A stretch of DNA of 64,000 nucleotides, taken from assembly GCF_011752625.1 (NCBI RefSeq), contig NZ_VWXD01000007.1, forward strand, positions 124,001 through 188,000, given 5' to 3'. This DNA comes from Candidatus Pantoea formicae. Its GTDB lineage: Bacteria; Pseudomonadota; Gammaproteobacteria; Enterobacterales; Enterobacteriaceae. Below are positions 8,399-18,051 of the stretch, in pieces. The notes below the pieces were generated by a model that saw only the letters and a list, made by a program, of their open reading frames with translations, ran no database searches and was not told the origin of the DNA. The stretch's first letter is position 1. Each line of letters begins with the position of its first letter. Made by a program: the position numbers and the translations under genes.

Positions 8399-10249
8399 TT
8401 AAGCGGAAGTGTCGAACAGGCGGGCGTCGCGTAGCAGGTGATCGTTGCCCCGGCGGCGGGTAAAGCCGCTACGGTCAAAGAACTCCAGAATTTGCACGGC
8501 AATTTTACGTCCTGTGCCAAGTTGATTACGAAAGTCGGCGGCGCTGGTACTGCCACCGTTGGCGGCACGCTGGCGAATCAGATCGGCGAAGATCTGGATC
8601 TGGTCACTGCGGTAGTAGCGATCGCGCACGATCGCGGTAATGTGTCCGAGGCGTGCAGCGGTGAGCAACAGGCTGCGAATGGTTTCTTCGTCTTGCTGGC
8701 TGGCGGTCGCGATATCACGTACCCACAGCGGTTGGTCACTAAAGAGTGGGCCAACCTGCTGCCACAGCGCCTCTTCCTGCGGATTAAAACGTGGCTCGAA
8801 ATCTGGCAGATGCAGCCAACCGTGCTGATGCTGCAAATGGCCTTGCGACAGCAGTTGATCAATCAGCGCGATCACCTGTTCCGGCGGCTGGTGCGGCAAA
8901 GCCACGCGGCGCAAGCGATCGCGTCCGATGCCCGGCACTTCAGGATGTTGCTGGTGAAACGCAGCGAGAGCTTCCAGCAGACGCAACTGCCAGGCCGCAG
9001 CTTGTTCAGCGGCCATTAAGGCGCTGCCAAGCCGAACTGGCGCAACCTTGCCCACCAGCACATGCAGCGCCTCATCGTTAAGCTGGCGTGCCCAGGCAAG
9101 TTCGGCCAGCTCGGTCGGATGATGTGTGAGGTGCGCTTGCAGGCTGGCTTCATCACTCTCTGCTGCGGCCAACTGCTGTAGCCAGTTGAGATAGTCAGGT
9201 TGGCGCTTGCCGCGTTTTTTGTTGTTGAGCAGCACTACGCGGCCACCACCCAGCGTTTGCTGCGCATTGCTGTCACGAATGATCAATTGATCATTCTCCG
9301 CCAGCCACAGCGGTTCGTTGAGTACCAGTTCCGCCAGATTGTCAGCCAGCAGGGTTAAGCGGCCAGTGGCATGGCTGGCAGCATGATGGAGATGCACCGG
9401 TTGCGAGGCATTTTTCAGCGGATGCAGCAGACGCAACGCCACAATCGATCGCTGGGTGCCTTGAGGTTGCGGTTGTGCTAACAGCCAGTCGCCGCGTGCG
9501 ATCTGCGCTTTTTCCACATCGCCGACGATATTCAATGCGATACGTTCACCGGCTTGCGCGCGCGTTACGGATTGGTTCTGGGCATGAAGCGAGCGCACAC
9601 GCACGGGCAAATTTAAACGGCTTAACCACAGGGTATCACCGACCGTCACCTCACCCGCTAAGGCCGTTCCCGTCACCACCAGTCCGCTGCCTTTCAGCGT
9701 GAAAGCACGGTCTATGGCCAGACGAAAGCGGCGTCCCGTCTCGAACTCGGGTTCACGCAGGTTGCTCAGGTGCTGACGTAACGCTTCAACACCCTGCTGG
9801 GTTGTGCTGCTGGTGACAAACTGCGGTACCGCCGACCAGCCGAGCTGCCGTGTTAGCTCTGCCACCTGTTGCTGCACTTCAGCGATGCGTACGGCGTCCA
9901 CGCGATCCGCCTTGGTCAATGCCACGCTGAGCGGAGGCTGCCCGGCCAGCGTTAACAACAGCAGATGCTCGCGGGTTTGCGGCATCACGCCATCATCACA
10001 GGCTACCACCAACAGCGCGTGGTGAATGCCACCAATCCCCGACAGCATATTGGCGAGGAACTTCTCGTGCCCTGGCACATCGATAAAGCCGATCACGCGG
10101 CCATCCGGTTGCGGCCAGTAGGCATAGCCGAGATCGATGGTCATGCCGCGCCGTTTTTCCTCTGGCAGGCGATCGGCATCGACCCCGGTCAACGCCTGGA
10201 GAAGCGAGGTTTTGCCGTGATCGACGTGTCCAGCGGTGGCGATAATCAT
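8399..10249 (-). CDS. selB: selenocysteine-specific translation elongation factor SelB
   Basis: This 616-residue protein starts MIIATAGHVDHGKTSLLQAL, with P-loop GHVDHGKT, switch II DVPGHEKF and the guanine-specificity motif TKAD. The C-terminal half carries the winged-helix repeats that bind the SECIS hairpin. It delivers Sec-tRNA(Sec) to UGA codons in selenoprotein mRNAs. Its start overlaps the selA stop by 4 bases. A selenoprotein that needs it, FdoG, is encoded about 5 kb away in this window. Confidence 0.97.
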   Translation of the reverse strand: MIIATAGHVDHGKTSLLQALTGVDADRLPEEKRRGMTIDLGYAYWPQPDGRVIGFIDVPGHEKFLANMLSGIGGIHHALLVVACDDGVMPQTREHLLLLTLAGQPPLSVALTKADRVDAVRIAEVQQQVAELTRQLGWSAVPQFVTSSTTQQGVEALRQHLSNLREPEFETGRRFRLAIDRAFTLKGSGLVVTGTALAGEVTVGDTLWLSRLNLPVRVRSLHAQNQSVTRAQAGERIALNIVGDVEKAQIARGDWLLAQPQPQGTQRSIVALRLLHPLKNASQPVHLHHAASHATGRLTLLADNLAELVLNEPLWLAENDQLIIRDSNAQQTLGGGRVVLLNNKKRGKRQPDYLNWLQQLAAAESDEASLQAHLTHHPTELAELAWARQLNDEALHVLVGKVAPVRLGSALMAAEQAAAWQLRLLEALAAFHQQHPEVPGIGRDRLRRVALPHQPPEQVIALIDQLLSQGHLQHQHGWLHLPDFEPRFNPQEEALWQQVGPLFSDQPLWVRDIATASQQDEETIRSLLLTAARLGHITAIVRDRYYRSDQIQIFADLIRQRAANGGSTSAADFRNQLGTGRKIAVQILEFFDRSGFTRRRGNDHLLRDARLFDTSA

Positions 10250-11625
10250 GCGGTTAAGGTCCGTATCAGCGCCGCTTCATCTTCAAGGCAGCGCAAATCC
10301 AGCCACAGTTTGCTGTCCTGAAGGCGTCCGATCACGGGGCGTGGCAAGGCGCGCCAGCGTTGTGCCAGTGCGGTCAATGCACTGCCGTGACCGGATTTGG
10401 GGCTAAAGGTGAGGGCAAAACTGGGTAAGCGTTCAACGGGTAGCGATCCACTGCCGATTTGCGACGAACAGGCGGCGATAGCCAGTGAATACTCCGCGCC
10501 ATACGTGTGTTCCAGCGCCGGGAGCAGGCGTTCGGCCTGCTGCAAAATGTCATGTGCAGGACGGGTGAGCAGACGCAGAGCAGGTAAGGCTTCCCGTAAT
10601 GTTTCTGGCTGACGGTAGAGCTGTAAAGTGGCTTCCAGCGCTGCCAGCGTCATTTTATCCACGCGTAAGGCACGCTTGAGCGGATGTTGTTGCAACCGGT
10701 CGATAAGCGCCTGCTTGCCGACAATAATCCCTGCTTGAGGGCCGCCCAGTAGTTTATCGCCGGAAAAACTCACCAAATCGACACCTGAGGCAATCAGCTG
10801 CTGCGGCATCGGCTCGGCGGGCAAATTAAAAGCAGTCATGTCGATCAGCGAACCGCTTCCTAAATCAGTGATCACCGGCAGTTGATGTTCGGCCGCTAAC
10901 GCCACCAGCTCGGCTTCCGACACCGCATGGGTGAAGCCCTGAATCTGGTAGTTACTGGTGTGAACCTTCATCAACAAGCCGGTGTTGTCGCTGATGGCGG
11001 TACGATAATCTTTCAGATGGGTACGATTAGTGGTGCCAACTTCAACCAGCTGGCAGCCCGCCTGGCGCATCACATCGGGGATGCGGAACGCGCCGCCGAT
11101 TTCTACCAGCTCACCGCGAGAGACAATCACTTCGCGACCAGGCGCCAGTGCTGCCAGCATCAGCAGCACGGCTGCGGCATTGTTGTTCACGACACAGGCC
11201 GCTTCTGCACCTGTCAGTTCGCAAAGCAGTTCACTGACGGCACGGTCGCGATGGCCGCGTGTGGCGTCATTCAGCGCATACTCCAGCGTCACCGGTTGGC
11301 GCAGGCAGGCGGTAACGGCCTCAATCGCGCGCTCACTTAACGGGGCACGACCGAGGTTGGTGTGCAGCACGGTCCCAGTAAGATTGAACACCGGGCGCAG
11401 TGCACTTTGTTGCTGTTGCTCGATGCGGCGCTGCGCTTCCTGCGGCCAGTCAGTGTGCCAACTGGGCAGTGATTGATGTTGCTGGATATGGGTTCGCGCT
11501 TCTTGCTGCATGTCGCGCAGTTGGCGCGTAGTCAAAGCGGTGCCGGATTGCATCAGCAGCGGCTGCAGAGCGGGATCGCGCAGCAGGCTGTCGATAGCAG
11601 GCAGTTGCGTAAAGAGGGTTTTCAT
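10246..11625 (-). CDS. selA: L-seryl-tRNA(Sec) selenium transferase
   Basis: This 459-residue PLP enzyme converts seryl-tRNA(Sec) to selenocysteyl-tRNA(Sec) using selenophosphate. Recognisable features are TGTVLHTNLGRAPLS, GTTNRTHLKDY and the PLP-lysine motif SFSGDKLLGGPQAG. I chose ATG at 11625 (MKTLFTQLPAIDSLL) because this matches the family start; the open frame extends upstream without homology. It is 8 bases after yibF and overlaps selB, so yibF-selA-selB form one transcription unit. Confidence 0.97.
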   Translation of the reverse strand: MKTLFTQLPAIDSLLRDPALQPLLMQSGTALTTRQLRDMQQEARTHIQQHQSLPSWHTDWPQEAQRRIEQQQQSALRPVFNLTGTVLHTNLGRAPLSERAIEAVTACLRQPVTLEYALNDATRGHRDRAVSELLCELTGAEAACVVNNNAAAVLLMLAALAPGREVIVSRGELVEIGGAFRIPDVMRQAGCQLVEVGTTNRTHLKDYRTAISDNTGLLMKVHTSNYQIQGFTHAVSEAELVALAAEHQLPVITDLGSGSLIDMTAFNLPAEPMPQQLIASGVDLVSFSGDKLLGGPQAGIIVGKQALIDRLQQHPLKRALRVDKMTLAALEATLQLYRQPETLREALPALRLLTRPAHDILQQAERLLPALEHTYGAEYSLAIAACSSQIGSGSLPVERLPSFALTFSPKSGHGSALTALAQRWRALPRPVIGRLQDSKLWLDLRCLEDEAALIRTLTA

Positions 11626-11633
11626 CAAATCAC

Positions 11634-12245
11634 TTAGCTGGAAGGCGGAACGGTACGGGCAAAACTTTCCCGCTTGAACAACGTCTCTGCCAGTTTCACC
11701 AGTGCCGGGCGATTCACGCACCAGTTTGGTAACACGCGGCGGAAATTGAGATAACCAATCATGCAGCCAGTGGCGATATCCGCCAGATTGAGGGTGCCGT
11801 TATTGAACACTTCACCCTGTGCGGCGGCTGTCTCCAGGGCATCAAGGCCGCGCTGAATTTTCTCTCGGTTGCGCAGCAGCACCTCTTCGGATTGCTGATC
11901 GCCGGGACGCATCTGTTCACGCACAATCATCACGGCGGCATCGTTAATACCATCCGCCAGTTTTTCCAACTGACGGATCTGCAACGAGAGCAGGGCATCA
12001 TCGGGGAGCAACGCAGGGGCATCGCCGCGCAGTTCGATCGCCTGAGCAATAATGGAGGAGTCAAACCAGGTGAGATGATTGTCGTCAACCAACGCCGGGA
12101 CTTTGCCCAACGGGTTGTACTGCGGCACGTGGCTCTCTTCAACCCAGGGCGACTGGTTAACGAATTCGAACACCAGACCTTTTTCCAGCAGGATCACTGA
12201 GATTTTGCGTACAAAAGGGCTGGTATAGCTGCCAATCAGTTTCAT
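11634..12245 (-). CDS. yibF: glutathione S-transferase family protein YibF
   Basis: This 203-residue protein has the thioredoxin-like N-terminal GST domain (KLIGSYTSPFVRKISVILLE, KVPALVDD) and an all-helical C-terminal domain. It matches E. coli YibF, which is also located directly upstream of selAB. A good GGAGG ribosome-binding site precedes the ATG. Its role is unknown; conserved linkage to selA suggests a link with thiol or selenium chemistry, but that is only an inference. Confidence 0.9.
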   Translation of the reverse strand: MKLIGSYTSPFVRKISVILLEKGLVFEFVNQSPWVEESHVPQYNPLGKVPALVDDNHLTWFDSSIIAQAIELRGDAPALLPDDALLSLQIRQLEKLADGINDAAVMIVREQMRPGDQQSEEVLLRNREKIQRGLDALETAAAQGEVFNNGTLNLADIATGCMIGYLNFRRVLPNWCVNRPALVKLAETLFKRESFARTVPPSS

Positions 12246-12354
12246 TGAACGCCTCCGTGTTAAAGGGTGGTGTGCGGCATTAAAAAGGATCGCCTGGTTG
12301 ATGCTCGCCGTAAACGGTGATCCTACGATTGCCCGGTGACCCCAATGTTTCGTA

Positions 12355-12374
12355 GGTGCGCATTAATGCGCACC
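12355..12374. repeat. 20-base perfect palindrome between yibF and fdhE
   Basis: GGTGCGCATTAATGCGCACC is a perfect palindrome located in the 143-base gap between fdhE and yibF, downstream of fdhE. It can form a hairpin in the leftward transcript but lacks a T-run. It resembles the short REP-like palindromes scattered in enterobacterial intergenic regions; whether it is repeated elsewhere in the genome cannot be seen here. Confidence 0.6.
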
Positions 12375-12388
12375 GGTAATTCAACGCA

Positions 12389-13315
12389 TTAGTCCCCTGG
12401 AAACATAAACGGATTCAAACTGCTGCGCGCGAATCCTTCTTGCTCCATGCGTGCGTCCAACACCAAGGAAGCCAAATCATCGGCCACGGGTTCGACGGCC
12501 GGATCCTTCTCCTGATACAGCATCTTCAGGTAGGTGCCACAGTCACCACAGCTTTCGGCTTTCACCGCGGCTTTTTCACTGTCGAGTGACCAGTAGTGCA
12601 AATCGCGCGTCTGCTCGCAGTTGGAGCACTTGCTGCGCACCACGTACCATTCACTTTCGCACAGATTACAGTGTAGATAGCGCAAGCCCTGCTGACCGAC
12701 ATCCATATGCACTACGCTGGTCACCGGCACACTGGCGCACACCGGGCAGAACTGGCGATGCTCACCGTATTCCGCGCGGGCTTTACCGGGGATCAGTGCT
12801 GCCATCTGCGCCCAATACACCGATAATGCCGCCCAGATAAACGGCGACTTATCGCTGCTGACCTGTGCAAACTCACCTTCCAGCAACGCGCTGGCTAAGC
12901 CTTCCAACTCCGAGGCGGAGGCTTTTTCCAGATTCTCCAGTACCGCCAATGCCTGGCCGCTCATCTCTGGCTTCAGCTCAGCAATCAGCGAATGCAGCAG
13001 GCGCTGCCAGTGTGCATCGCGTGGATAGGTATGGATATCGAGTGGCGGTTTGCCCAGCTCGGCGCTTTCTGCCAGACGCTGGCGTAAATCGACCTGTAGC
13101 GGGTGATCATACAGCACGATTTCCTGCGCTTGCGCGATCACGGCGGCAAAGCGCAAATAATCGCCGAGCGGGTTCTTCGCTGCCAGCTCACGCAAACGTG
13201 CCGCACGGCGGCTGTATAAATTTTTCAGCCGAGGGAAAAGCAACGGCGGAATCTGTGCCGCCGTGTTTTTTTCGCTTTTCTCCAGCTGGTCCTGCGGGAT
13301 GATGCGAATACTCAT
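12389..13315 (-). CDS. fdhE: formate dehydrogenase accessory protein FdhE
   Basis: This 308-residue cytoplasmic protein has four CxxC motifs in its C-terminal half (CPVC, CNLC, CSNC, CGDC), the rubredoxin-like iron-binding sites of FdhE. It is needed for activity of the respiratory formate dehydrogenases, probably acting on the catalytic subunit before Tat export. The ATG at 13315 (MSIRIIPQDQLEKSEK) matches the E. coli start and overlaps the fdoI stop by one base; upstream in-frame extension is not conserved. Confidence 0.96.
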   Translation of the reverse strand: MSIRIIPQDQLEKSEKNTAAQIPPLLFPRLKNLYSRRAARLRELAAKNPLGDYLRFAAVIAQAQEIVLYDHPLQVDLRQRLAESAELGKPPLDIHTYPRDAHWQRLLHSLIAELKPEMSGQALAVLENLEKASASELEGLASALLEGEFAQVSSDKSPFIWAALSVYWAQMAALIPGKARAEYGEHRQFCPVCASVPVTSVVHMDVGQQGLRYLHCNLCESEWYVVRSKCSNCEQTRDLHYWSLDSEKAAVKAESCGDCGTYLKMLYQEKDPAVEPVADDLASLVLDARMEQEGFARSSLNPFMFPGD

Positions 13316-13956
13316 CAGGGACGTTTTTCCTGTTGTGTTTGGCGTTGGCGCTGCTCGCGATACCAGCGCGGGTGATGTTTCTTCGCCCACGCAGCCGGAA
13401 CCCAGCCCTCAACCATGGCGGTAATGGTGCCTTTGACCCATAGGGCCGCGTAGATATGCACCATAATCACCACGATCAGTGCCACAGCTGAGACCGAATG
13501 CACCACCAGAGCGGCGCGAATCAGCGGAATGGCAAAGGCGCCCGCGAAATATGGACGCCAAATGATAATCCCGCTCACCAGCAGCATGACTAAGCTGATG
13601 ATAGCAGCCCAGAACACACACTTCTGCCCGAAGTTGTATTTGCCGGTATCACCCACCTCTTCATTACGGACGATTTTGTGGATGTTTTTCGCCCACACCA
13701 GGTCATCACGCGTGATCAGATTATGTTTCCAATAGCGCAGGAACATGATGATGAAAGCAGCAAACATCACGACACCAATAAAGGGATGCAGAATTCGCGC
13801 CAGTTGTGGTGTCCCCAGCACGTGCATTAGCCAGTTGAAAGAAGGAAAGAAGAAACCCAGCCCGCTCAAGGCGGCGAAGACAAAACAGAACGCGACAATC
13901 CAGTGATTGATGCGTTCGGGTGCGCTGTAGCGCACCAGACGATCGCGCTTTTTCAT
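13315..13956 (-). CDS. fdoI: formate dehydrogenase-O cytochrome b556 (gamma) subunit
   Basis: This 213-residue protein has four membrane helices. The likely haem b ligands are His18, His57, His153 and His167, in positions equivalent to those of E. coli FdnI/FdoI. It takes electrons from the iron-sulfur subunit and reduces quinone at the inner membrane. It overlaps fdoH by 4 bases and fdhE by one base in a tightly coupled operon. Confidence 0.97.
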   Translation of the reverse strand: MKKRDRLVRYSAPERINHWIVAFCFVFAALSGLGFFFPSFNWLMHVLGTPQLARILHPFIGVVMFAAFIIMFLRYWKHNLITRDDLVWAKNIHKIVRNEEVGDTGKYNFGQKCVFWAAIISLVMLLVSGIIIWRPYFAGAFAIPLIRAALVVHSVSAVALIVVIMVHIYAALWVKGTITAMVEGWVPAAWAKKHHPRWYREQRQRQTQQEKRP

Positions 13957-14852
13957 TCTTCGCTCTCCTCTTTGTCGTGCAGGTTGTCTTCCTCATCTTC
14001 CACTCGGTTCGGACCGACGCCGACATAGTGGAACACCGAGGCGGCGAAGGTGGCGGCAAAACCGATGGCCGCCAGCGGTTTCCAGATGCCTTTCCAGAAA
14101 GTGACCGCCGGGCTGATACTCGGATTCTCCGGCAAACCGTGATACAGCTGCGGTTTGTTGGCATGGTGCAGCACATACATGACATGCGTGCCGCCCACGC
14201 CTTCAGGATCGTACAAGCCCGCATTGTCATAGCCGCGCGTATTCAGCTCCGCCACGCGTTCTGCCGCCAGCGCCTGCATATCGGTTTTGCTGCCGAAATG
14301 AATCGCGCCGGTCGGGCAGGTTTTCACACACGCCGGTTCCTGACCCACATTGACACGATCGACGCATAACGTGCATTTATACACGCGGTTGTCGTCTTTA
14401 TTCAGTCGCGGTACGTCAAACGGACAGCCCGCAATGCAGTAGCCGCAGCCAATGCACTGTTCGGACTGAAAATCGACGATGCCGTTGGCGTACTGAATGA
14501 TCGCGCCTTCAGAGGGACAGGCTTTCAGGCAGCCAGGATCGGCACAGTGCATGCAGCCGTCTTTGCGGATTAGCCACTCTAACTTGCCGTTCTCCTCCAC
14601 TTCTGAGAAGCGCATCACCGTCCAGGATTTGGCCGTTAAGTCCGCTGGATTGTCGTACACCCCAACGTTATGCCCGACCTCGTCCCTGATGTCGTTCCAC
14701 TCCGAACACGCCACCTGACAAGCTTTGCAACCGATACAGGTGGTGACGTCGATCAGTTTAGCCACCTCCTGCTGATGATTACGCGCCTGTGGGGCAGGCG
14801 TGAAACCATTGGTGGCGGAGCGGCGGATAATGTCTTGTGATTGATAAGCCAT
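13953..14852 (-). CDS. fdoH: formate dehydrogenase-O iron-sulfur (beta) subunit
   Basis: This 299-residue protein has four ferredoxin-type cysteine clusters: CIGCKACQVAC, CMHCADPGC, CIGCGYCIAGC and CTLCVDRV followed by CVKTC. They bind four [4Fe-4S] centres that relay electrons from FdoG to FdoI. A C-terminal hydrophobic helix (WKPLAAIGFAATFAASVFHY) anchors it in the membrane with the bulk in the periplasm. It follows fdoG after 10 bases. Confidence 0.97.
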   Translation of the reverse strand: MAYQSQDIIRRSATNGFTPAPQARNHQQEVAKLIDVTTCIGCKACQVACSEWNDIRDEVGHNVGVYDNPADLTAKSWTVMRFSEVEENGKLEWLIRKDGCMHCADPGCLKACPSEGAIIQYANGIVDFQSEQCIGCGYCIAGCPFDVPRLNKDDNRVYKCTLCVDRVNVGQEPACVKTCPTGAIHFGSKTDMQALAAERVAELNTRGYDNAGLYDPEGVGGTHVMYVLHHANKPQLYHGLPENPSISPAVTFWKGIWKPLAAIGFAATFAASVFHYVGVGPNRVEDEEDNLHDKEESEE

Positions 14853-14862
14853 CTACGTTCTC

Positions 14863-17800
14863 CTACACCTTCTCAACGTTGACCAGGAACGCCTTAAACT
14901 CCGGCGTCTGCGTGTTGGCATCACCGACAAACGGCGTCAGGGTATTAGCGATAAAGCCTTTTTTCGCCACACCCTGATAGCCCCAGTGAATGGGAATACC
15001 GATGGTATTGATGGTTTTACCCTCGACACTCAGCGGTCGGATTCGCTTGGTGACTACCGCCTTAGCTTTGATATAGCCGCGATTGGAGCTCACTTTCACC
15101 GTATCGCCCTGCACGATGCCCAGCTGGTTGGCCAGCTTCTCGCCAATCTCCACAAACTGTTCCGGCTGCGCGATAGCATTGAGCAACGCGTGTTTGGTCC
15201 AGTAGTGGAAATGCTCGGTGAGACGATAAGTGGTGCCGACATAAGGGAACTGCTCCGCTTTACCCATCGCCGCCAGATCGTCTTTGAACACGCGTGCTGC
15301 CGGGTTCGAAATGACGTTCGGGTGCAGTGGGTTGGTGCCAAGCGGCGTTTCAAATGGCTCGTAGTGTTCCGGGAATGGACCTTCGGCCATTTTATCGAGC
15401 GCGAACAGGCGGCCCATACCTTCTGGCTGCATGATAAATGGCCCCACATTGCTGCCTGGCGCGGCGGTGCTGTAGTCCGGAATATCCATGCCGCCCCACT
15501 TACTGCCATCCCACTTAAGGATTTGCCGTTTCGGATCCCACGGATTGCCCTGCGGATCGGCCGAGGCGCGGTTATAGAGGATGCGGCGATTGAGCGGCCA
15601 TGCCCAGCTCCAGTTCAGCGTGTTGCCCAGGCCACTCGGGTCGGTGTTATCGCGCCGCGCCATCTGGTTGCCATCCGGCGTCCAGCTTCCGGCGAAAATC
15701 CAGCAGCCGCTACTGGTGCTGCCGTCATCTTTTAGCTGCGCAAAACTGCTGAGCTGTTGGCCTTTTTTCACCAGCAGTGTGCCTTTGTCGTCGAACACAT
15801 CCGCCAGCGCTTTGCCGTTGCTCTCCATCGCCACTTCTTCCGATGCCGGGTTGTCGGGTGTCAGGTAGTTCCAGGTCATGTTCAGCACCTGTTCTGGCAA
15901 CGCACCACCTTCGCGCGCGTACATCTCGCGCAGACGCAGATAGATACCGGAGAGGATTTCGCCGTCATTACGTGCTTCGCCTGGCGCATCCTGGCCTTTG
16001 AAGTGCCACTGTAGCCAGCGGCCAGAGTTCACAATCGAGCCGTTCTCCTCGGCAAAGCAGGTGGAGGGCAAGCGGAAGACTTCGGTTTGAATCTTCGCCG
16101 GTTCCACATCGTTAAACTCACCGTGGTTTTGCCAGAAGGTCGAGGTTTCCGTATTGAGCGGGTCGATGGTCACCAGGAATTTCAGCTTCGACAGCGAATC
16201 GATCACTTTACGTTTGTTCGGGAACGACGCCACCGGGTTAAAGCCTTGGCACAAGTAGCCGTTCACTTTCCCCTGCGACATCATTTCGAAGTACTGCAAG
16301 ACGTCGTAGCCTTTATCCCATTTGGGCAGCCAGTCAAAGCCCCAGTTGTTCTCGGCCTGCGCTTTGTCACCGTAGAAAGCCTTCATCATGCTGACAAAGA
16401 ATTTCGGGTAGTTGCTCCAGTAGTTCACCTGGCCAGGCAGGGTGGCTTTCGGCGTATTGGCGGTGAGATAGGTTTGCAGATCGGTCTGTTTCTCCGACGG
16501 CAACGTCATGTAGCCGGTCAGGCTTTGCGACAGCAGACCAAGATCGGTTAGCCCCTGAATATTGGAGTGTCCACGCAGCGCATTGACGCCACCCCCCGCC
16601 ATGCCCATGTTGCCGAGCAACAGCTGGATCATCGCCATGGTGCGGATGTTCTGCGCACCAACCGAGTGCTGCGTCCAGCCCAATGCATACAGGAACGAGG
16701 TGGTACGATCGCGTACGCTGGTTTCACCCAACAGCTCGCAGACGTGCAGGAAGTCCGCTTTGGGCGTACCGCAAATGCGCTCTACCATCTCAGGTGTGTA
16801 GCGGCTGACGTGCTGTTTCAGCAGGTTCCACACGCAGCGTGGATGCTGCAGGCTGTCATCGCGTTTGGCAAAGCCGTCATCACCCAGCTCGTAGTTCCAG
16901 CTGGTTTTATCATATTTGCGATTGGCTTCGTCGTAGCCGCTGAACAGGCCGTCCTCAAAATGATAATCCTCACGCACAATCAGGCTGGCGTTGGTGTACG
17001 CCTGCACATATTCATGCTGGATTTTGTCATTTTGCATCAGCCACAGCAGCACGCCCGACAGGAAAGCGATGTCGGTGCCGGAACGAATTGGCGTGTAAAA
17101 GTCTGCCACCGATGCCGTACGCGTGAAGCGCGGATCGATAACAATCAATTTGGCTTTGTTGTGAATCTTGGCTTCCATCGCCCAGCGGAATCCCACAGGA
17201 TGCGCTTCAGCGGCGTTACCGCCCATCACAACGATCAGGTTGGCATTACGGATGTCGACCCAGTGGTTGGTCATCGCACCGCGACCAAATGTTGGAGCAA
17301 GACTTGCTACCGTTGGTCCGTGTCAGACGCGTGCCTGGTTGTCGACCGCTAACATGCCGAGCGATCGGGTAAATTTCTGGGTTAAGTAGCCGGTTTCATT
17401 GCTGGAGGCCGAAGCACACAGCATGCCAGACGAGAGCCAGCGGTTGACCGTCACACCCGCGGCATTCTGTGCGATAAAGTTGGCGTCGCGATCGGCTTTC
17501 ATCAATTTGGCGATGCGGTCAAAGGCGTCATCCCAGCTAATGCGCTGCCATTTATCTGAACCTGGCGCGCGGTATTCGGGGTAGTGCAGGCGGCTTTCAC
17601 TGTGGACAAAATCCAACAGGCCAGCACCTTTCGGGCACAATGCGCCACGGCTCACCGGATGGTCCGGGTCACCCTCAATGTGGAAAATGGTCTCTTTGGC
17701 GTTTCTCGCGCCGTCACCGAGGCTATACATTAATAAGCCACAGCCCACTGAGCAGTAAGTGCAGGTATTACGGGTTTCGCGGGCACGCAGCAGCTTGTAC

Positions 17801-17910
17801 TGTCGTGTCTCCGCCAGCGCCACCTCTGGCGTAAAGCCGAGGAGTGCTGCCGTTGTCCCTGCCATACCGCCAGCGCAAATCTTGAAGAATTTTCTTCGGC
17901 TGACGTTCAT
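14863..17910 (-). CDS. fdoG: formate dehydrogenase-O catalytic subunit, selenocysteine-containing
   Basis: Read through an in-frame UGA at 17325-17323, this is a 1015-residue molybdopterin enzyme that oxidises formate to CO2 in the periplasm. The residues around the UGA (DNQARV-Sec-HGPTVASLAPTF) match the selenocysteine site of E. coli FdoG/FdnG, and a SECIS hairpin follows directly. The N-terminus has a Tat motif (SRRKFF), and CTYCSVGCG plus CPKG binds a [4Fe-4S] cluster. I chose ATG 17910 (MNVSRRKFF) because AAAGGA lies 7 bases before it. Standard gene callers will split it into two pieces. selA, selB, fdhE and fdhD are all nearby. Confidence 0.97.
17294..17325 (-). promoter_or_regulatory. 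UGA selenocysteine codon and SECIS element of fdoG
   Basis: On the mRNA strand the UGA is followed 11 bases later by a hairpin: GG, a bulged U, AGCA, loop AGUCU, UGCU, CC. This reproduces the bacterial SECIS features: the GG-CC pairs, the bulged U and the G-U in the apical loop that SelB contacts. The compensating AGCA/UGCU stem differs from the E. coli UGCA/UGCA stem yet keeps pairing. Confidence 0.9.
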
Positions 17911-18051
17911 GGAATATCCTTTCGACATGGCTACACATTTTTATTTTTGCTGAGGGTTGGATCGAGGCTCACAATGACCCAACTAACAGTGAGAGAATAG
18001 CAGCGAAATAATACCACTGCATTTGTGGGGTTGTTGGTTGAGGCGAGCAAA

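Noticed and set aside
17280..17330. fdoG seen as two genes or a frameshifted pseudogene
   Set aside because: The interruption is a single in-frame TGA at the known selenocysteine position with a SECIS hairpin after it, and selA/selB are present.
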